A DNA stretch of 64,000 nucleotides, taken from contig CAKOSZ010000001.1 in NCBI GenBank assembly GCA_934119955.1, forward strand, positions 62,001-126,000. Direction: 5' to 3'. The notes below the pieces were generated by a model. The model was not told the origin of the DNA, searched no databases, and saw only the letters and a list, made by a program, of their open reading frames with translations. This document shows, in pieces, positions 61,682 through 64,000 of this stretch. The translations under genes and the position numbers were made by a program. The stretch is from an uncultured Bacilli bacterium. GTDB taxonomy: Bacteria; Bacillota_I; Bacilli_A; RF39; UBA660. Numbering within the stretch: the stretch's first letter is position 1; each line of letters opens with the position of its first letter.

Positions 61682-64000
61682 TTAGATACCTCCTAACAAT
61701 TTAGTAATTTCATTTTCAACTAACTTATACTCATCTTTTTTAATTACACTTTGATAAGTTAAAGCAATTATTAAAGCATAAGTACCAGGAATATTTCTAC
61801 CTTTTAAATAATTATAAATACGAATTGTTTTAATTCTTGAAAAATATAAATTATTAATTTTATATCTTAAATCACTTATTTTATAAAGATTATCTAGTTT
61901 CATAATATTTTCATCAATACTTAAATTTATACTAGTATCATTTTTAATATCATCAATTAATTTTTCCATTTCACTTCGATCAATAAACTCATATTCATGA
62001 TTAAAATACATATTTCTATATTCTTCTGGTAAAGTTAAAATATCAACCTTAGGATTAGATATCTCACCTGCAAGTACACCTGGTTTTGATCCATATATTC
62101 TTAAATTATTTTCAGTTGAATAACGTAGTTTCATTAAAACCATATTCGAAATCATATTTAATTTATATGGATATTTATTAATATAATCTAAGCCATCAAA
62201 TACTTGTTCTTTTCCAAGAAAAGCTTTTTCATGACCAATTGCTTCTATGTAATAATCTAAGTTACTTAATATTTTTTTATTACAAAGTAAATATTTAACA
62301 TTATCATTAGTAAGTTCTATTTGATAATTTTTAACTATATCATAATTATTCTTTAAAACATTTGTATCAATTACTAATAATTCACGATAATTATCAAATA
62401 AATTAATTAAATTAATTTTATGTTCTTTATAAAAATCTACATTATTTATAAATGTTGTTAAAATTTTATCAAGAGTAAATATTCCAGGCATAGTTTCTAA
62501 AACAACTTCTAATACTTTTTTAAATTCATCTTCTTTTAAAGATAAATCAGTTTTAATTATTGTAAGTGCTTTATCTACCTCAGCCGGATTTTGTTTTAAA
62601 ACATTTTCTAATACACTTGGATAATTACTAAATACCTCACGAACTTCATATTTATCTAAGATATCATTATTTTTTTGAGTAGTATCTATTTCTTTTTCTG
62701 CTTGATTATTTAAAAATTCTGGTTTTTGTTCTGTTTCTAAAATACTATCTGTTTCTACACTAGTATTTGAAACATCAAAAGGTGCTACCGTTGGTTCAAC
62801 AAATGTAGGAAGTGGTTTAGTTAAATCTAAATTTAAATCATTATTTTCTGGTAAATTATCTATTTTTTCTTCTTTAACTTCTTCTAAATCTTGCTTAGTT
62901 TCTACATTTAAAGATTCAGTTTTAGGTTCAGTTAATCCTGTATCATCCTGAACTTCATTATTTAAAGCCTCATAAAGACTATCCATACTATCATGAGTAT
63001 CTAAATCTTTATCTTTATTAATATCACTACTTAAACTAGTATCTTCTTTAATGCTTTCTAATTTATTATTTTCAAGATTAAATGAAGGCAAAACAAGATC
63101 ATTATCAAGATTTAGTTTAAATTTATTAAAATCAAGTCTATCATTAATAGAATCTTCTATTTTCTTTTCATCTATCTTTTTTTCTAATGTTTCTTCTAAA
63201 TCATCTTTTTCTTCTAATTTATTTTCTACTTCCTTATTTTTATCTAATTCATCTTCATCTAATTTATGTGAATCTAATTTTTTAATTTTTTCATCTATTT
63301 TTTCAATTATTTCTTGTAAATCAATAGTATTATTTAAATTTGTTTTTAAATTTTCATCTTCCTTATCTTCAAGTATTTCTTCTTTATCATCTTTCTTTTC
63401 ATTTATTTTATTTAAAGAAAATGTTGGTAAATCAAAATCTTTTTCTTCAAAGAAATCATTATTTGGTTTTAAATCAGTTGTTATTTTAATTTCATCAAAA
63501 TTATCAGAAGAAGTTGTTTCTTCTTTATCACTTGTTTTAATATAGATATCACGATTATATCTTAAAATATTACTAAATATATCTATCTTTTCAAGTAAAG
63601 GTAAATTAGCAAAATCAAGAGCATCAGTTATTTCTTCTATTTCAGTTAAATAAGAATTACTAGTTAATTTAGATATAATTTCTTCGTAGCCTTTTAAAGA
63701 TGCTTCTAAAACATCTAAATTAGTTTCAGGTAATTTTTCTTTACTATCTAATAAATTACTAATAGTTTCTTTTAATTCATCACTTTTAGCATTCATTTCT
63801 TTAATAAATAATTTAATAGCATCTTCTTGTAAACTAGTAAGTTCTAGACTAATACCATCTCTTATACCTTTAATAATATACATTATTCCTTGATAATTAC
63901 AAGCCTTATTATCAAATGTTTCTTTAACAATAGGATTAATCATAGAAATAATTTTATTAAAATCATCTATTAAAATAGAATCAAATTCTAAAATATCTCC
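61682..64000 (-). CDS. Large acidic/helical protein, partial (5' end outside window)
   Basis: Minus-strand frame open to the window edge; 19 codons upstream of the first ATG (63943) are still open, so the 5' end is not in the window. At least 772 residues. A central acidic, Lys-rich coiled-coil-like region (about 155-400 from the first ATG) is followed by helical repeats (FSNYPSVLENVLKQNPAEV, LLVIDTNVLKNNYDIVKNY and so on), then a conserved end that matches the fragment at 1-175. Unknown function; the repeats have an mTERF-like rhythm. Confidence 0.65.
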   Translation of the reverse strand, partial: GDILEFDSILIDDFNKIISMINPIVKETFDNKACNYQGIMYIIKGIRDGISLELTSLQEDAIKLFIKEMNAKSDELKETISNLLDSKEKLPETNLDVLEASLKGYEEIISKLTSNSYLTEIEEITDALDFANLPLLEKIDIFSNILRYNRDIYIKTSDKEETTSSDNFDEIKITTDLKPNNDFFEEKDFDLPTFSLNKINEKKDDKEEILEDKEDENLKTNLNNTIDLQEIIEKIDEKIKKLDSHKLDEDELDKNKEVENKLEEKDDLEETLEKKIDEKKIEDSINDRLDFNKFKLNLDNDLVLPSFNLENNKLESIKEDTSLSSDINKDKDLDTHDSMDSLYEALNNEVQDDTGLTEPKTESLNVETKQDLEEVKEEKIDNLPENNDLNLDLTKPLPTFVEPTVAPFDVSNTSVETDSILETEQKPEFLNNQAEKEIDTTQKNNDILDKYEVREVFSNYPSVLENVLKQNPAEVDKALTIIKTDLSLKEDEFKKVLEVVLETMPGIFTLDKILTTFINNVDFYKEHKINLINLFDNYRELLVIDTNVLKNNYDIVKNYQIELTNDNVKYLLCNKKILSNLDYYIEAIGHEKAFLGKEQVFDGLDYINKYPYKLNMISNMVLMKLRYSTENNLRIYGSKPGVLAGEISNPKVDILTLPEEYRNMYFNHEYEFIDRSEMEKLIDDIKNDTSINLSIDENIMKLDNLYKISDLRYKINNLYFSRIKTIRIYNYLKGRNIPGTYALIIALTYQSVIKKDEYKLVENEITKLLGGI

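Noticed and set aside
1..64000. Recoded UGA (mollicute code)
   Set aside because: TGA is used as a stop (uvrB), and tryptophan positions in conserved proteins use TGG.
1..64000. CRISPR arrays, rRNA genes or insertion sequences with transposase
   Set aside because: I saw no regularly spaced repeats, no rRNA segments, and no transposase or integrase. The Rpn-like genes are nuclease-like but are not classical IS elements.

Overview
This 64-kb window is chromosomal DNA of a very AT-rich, low-GC Gram-positive bacterium (Bacillota, most likely a host-associated member of the Bacilli). The evidence is the Bacillus-type order cysS-mrnC-rlmB-sigH and rsmC-rpoB-rpoC, the ecfA1-ecfA2-ecfT-truA block, T-box leaders in front of tyrS and asnS, a ribosomal protein L13 leader and a germination protease (gpr), which points to endospore formation in the lineage. 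UGA is a stop codon (uvrB ends in TGA overlapping the next ATG), so this is not a recoded mollicute.

Layout. 0-6.2 kb: the end of a large helical protein with a small partner, then a 1.3-kb RhuM insertion flanked by a 40-bp duplication of the uvrB start, uvrB, a radical-SAM gene, and one copy of an Rpn/YhgA-like nuclease gene. 6.2-12.8 kb: ZIP transporter, ZnPLC-like protein, CtpA protease, membrane-anchored proteins, and tyrS with its T-box. 12.8-16.8 kb: a surface protein with a hypervariable-looking C-terminal domain, preceded by a small poly-G ORF unit, then a VanY-like peptidase and a lipid kinase. 16.9-19.1 kb: a HEPN-domain gene next to rplM-rpsI. 19.1-22.1 kb: four genes (unknown, HAD-like, kinase-like, NadR-like P-loop kinase). 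22.2-29.6 kb: gpr, rpsT, a transglutaminase-like protein, yidD, tRNA-Gln, a compact type I toxin-antitoxin locus, surface proteins and a FemX-like transferase. 29.7-38.7 kb: two Clp-type AAA+ genes around a second surface protein with its own poly-G unit. 38.8-45.4 kb: PrsW, asnS with T-box, the second (inverted) nuclease copy, truA and an ECF module with degenerate ATPases. 45.4-64 kb: sigH, rlmB, mrnC, cysS, an ABC exporter, an SGNH hydrolase, rpoC, rpoB, rsmC, and a second large-plus-small helical gene pair running off the right edge.

Most genes are ordinary translation, transcription, repair and envelope functions. The accessory signals that stand out are: (1) two copies of a unit made of a promoter, a short ORF ending in a run of 10 or 11 G, and a terminator, each directly upstream of a surface-protein gene; (2) three GC-rich, NNY-codon-rich segments at equivalent places in those surface proteins, resembling variable regions of diversity-generating retroelement targets, although no reverse transcriptase is present here; (3) a type I toxin-antitoxin locus with an SD-masking hairpin, end-to-end mRNA pairing and a convergent antisense RNA; (4) the RhuM insertion that re-creates the uvrB start; (5) a 954-bp nuclease repeat present in inverted orientation 36 kb apart with divergent 3' ends; and (6) ECF ATPases that have lost key ATP-binding motifs.

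Coordinates come from reading the sequence directly. Family names are assigned by motif recognition without database searches.
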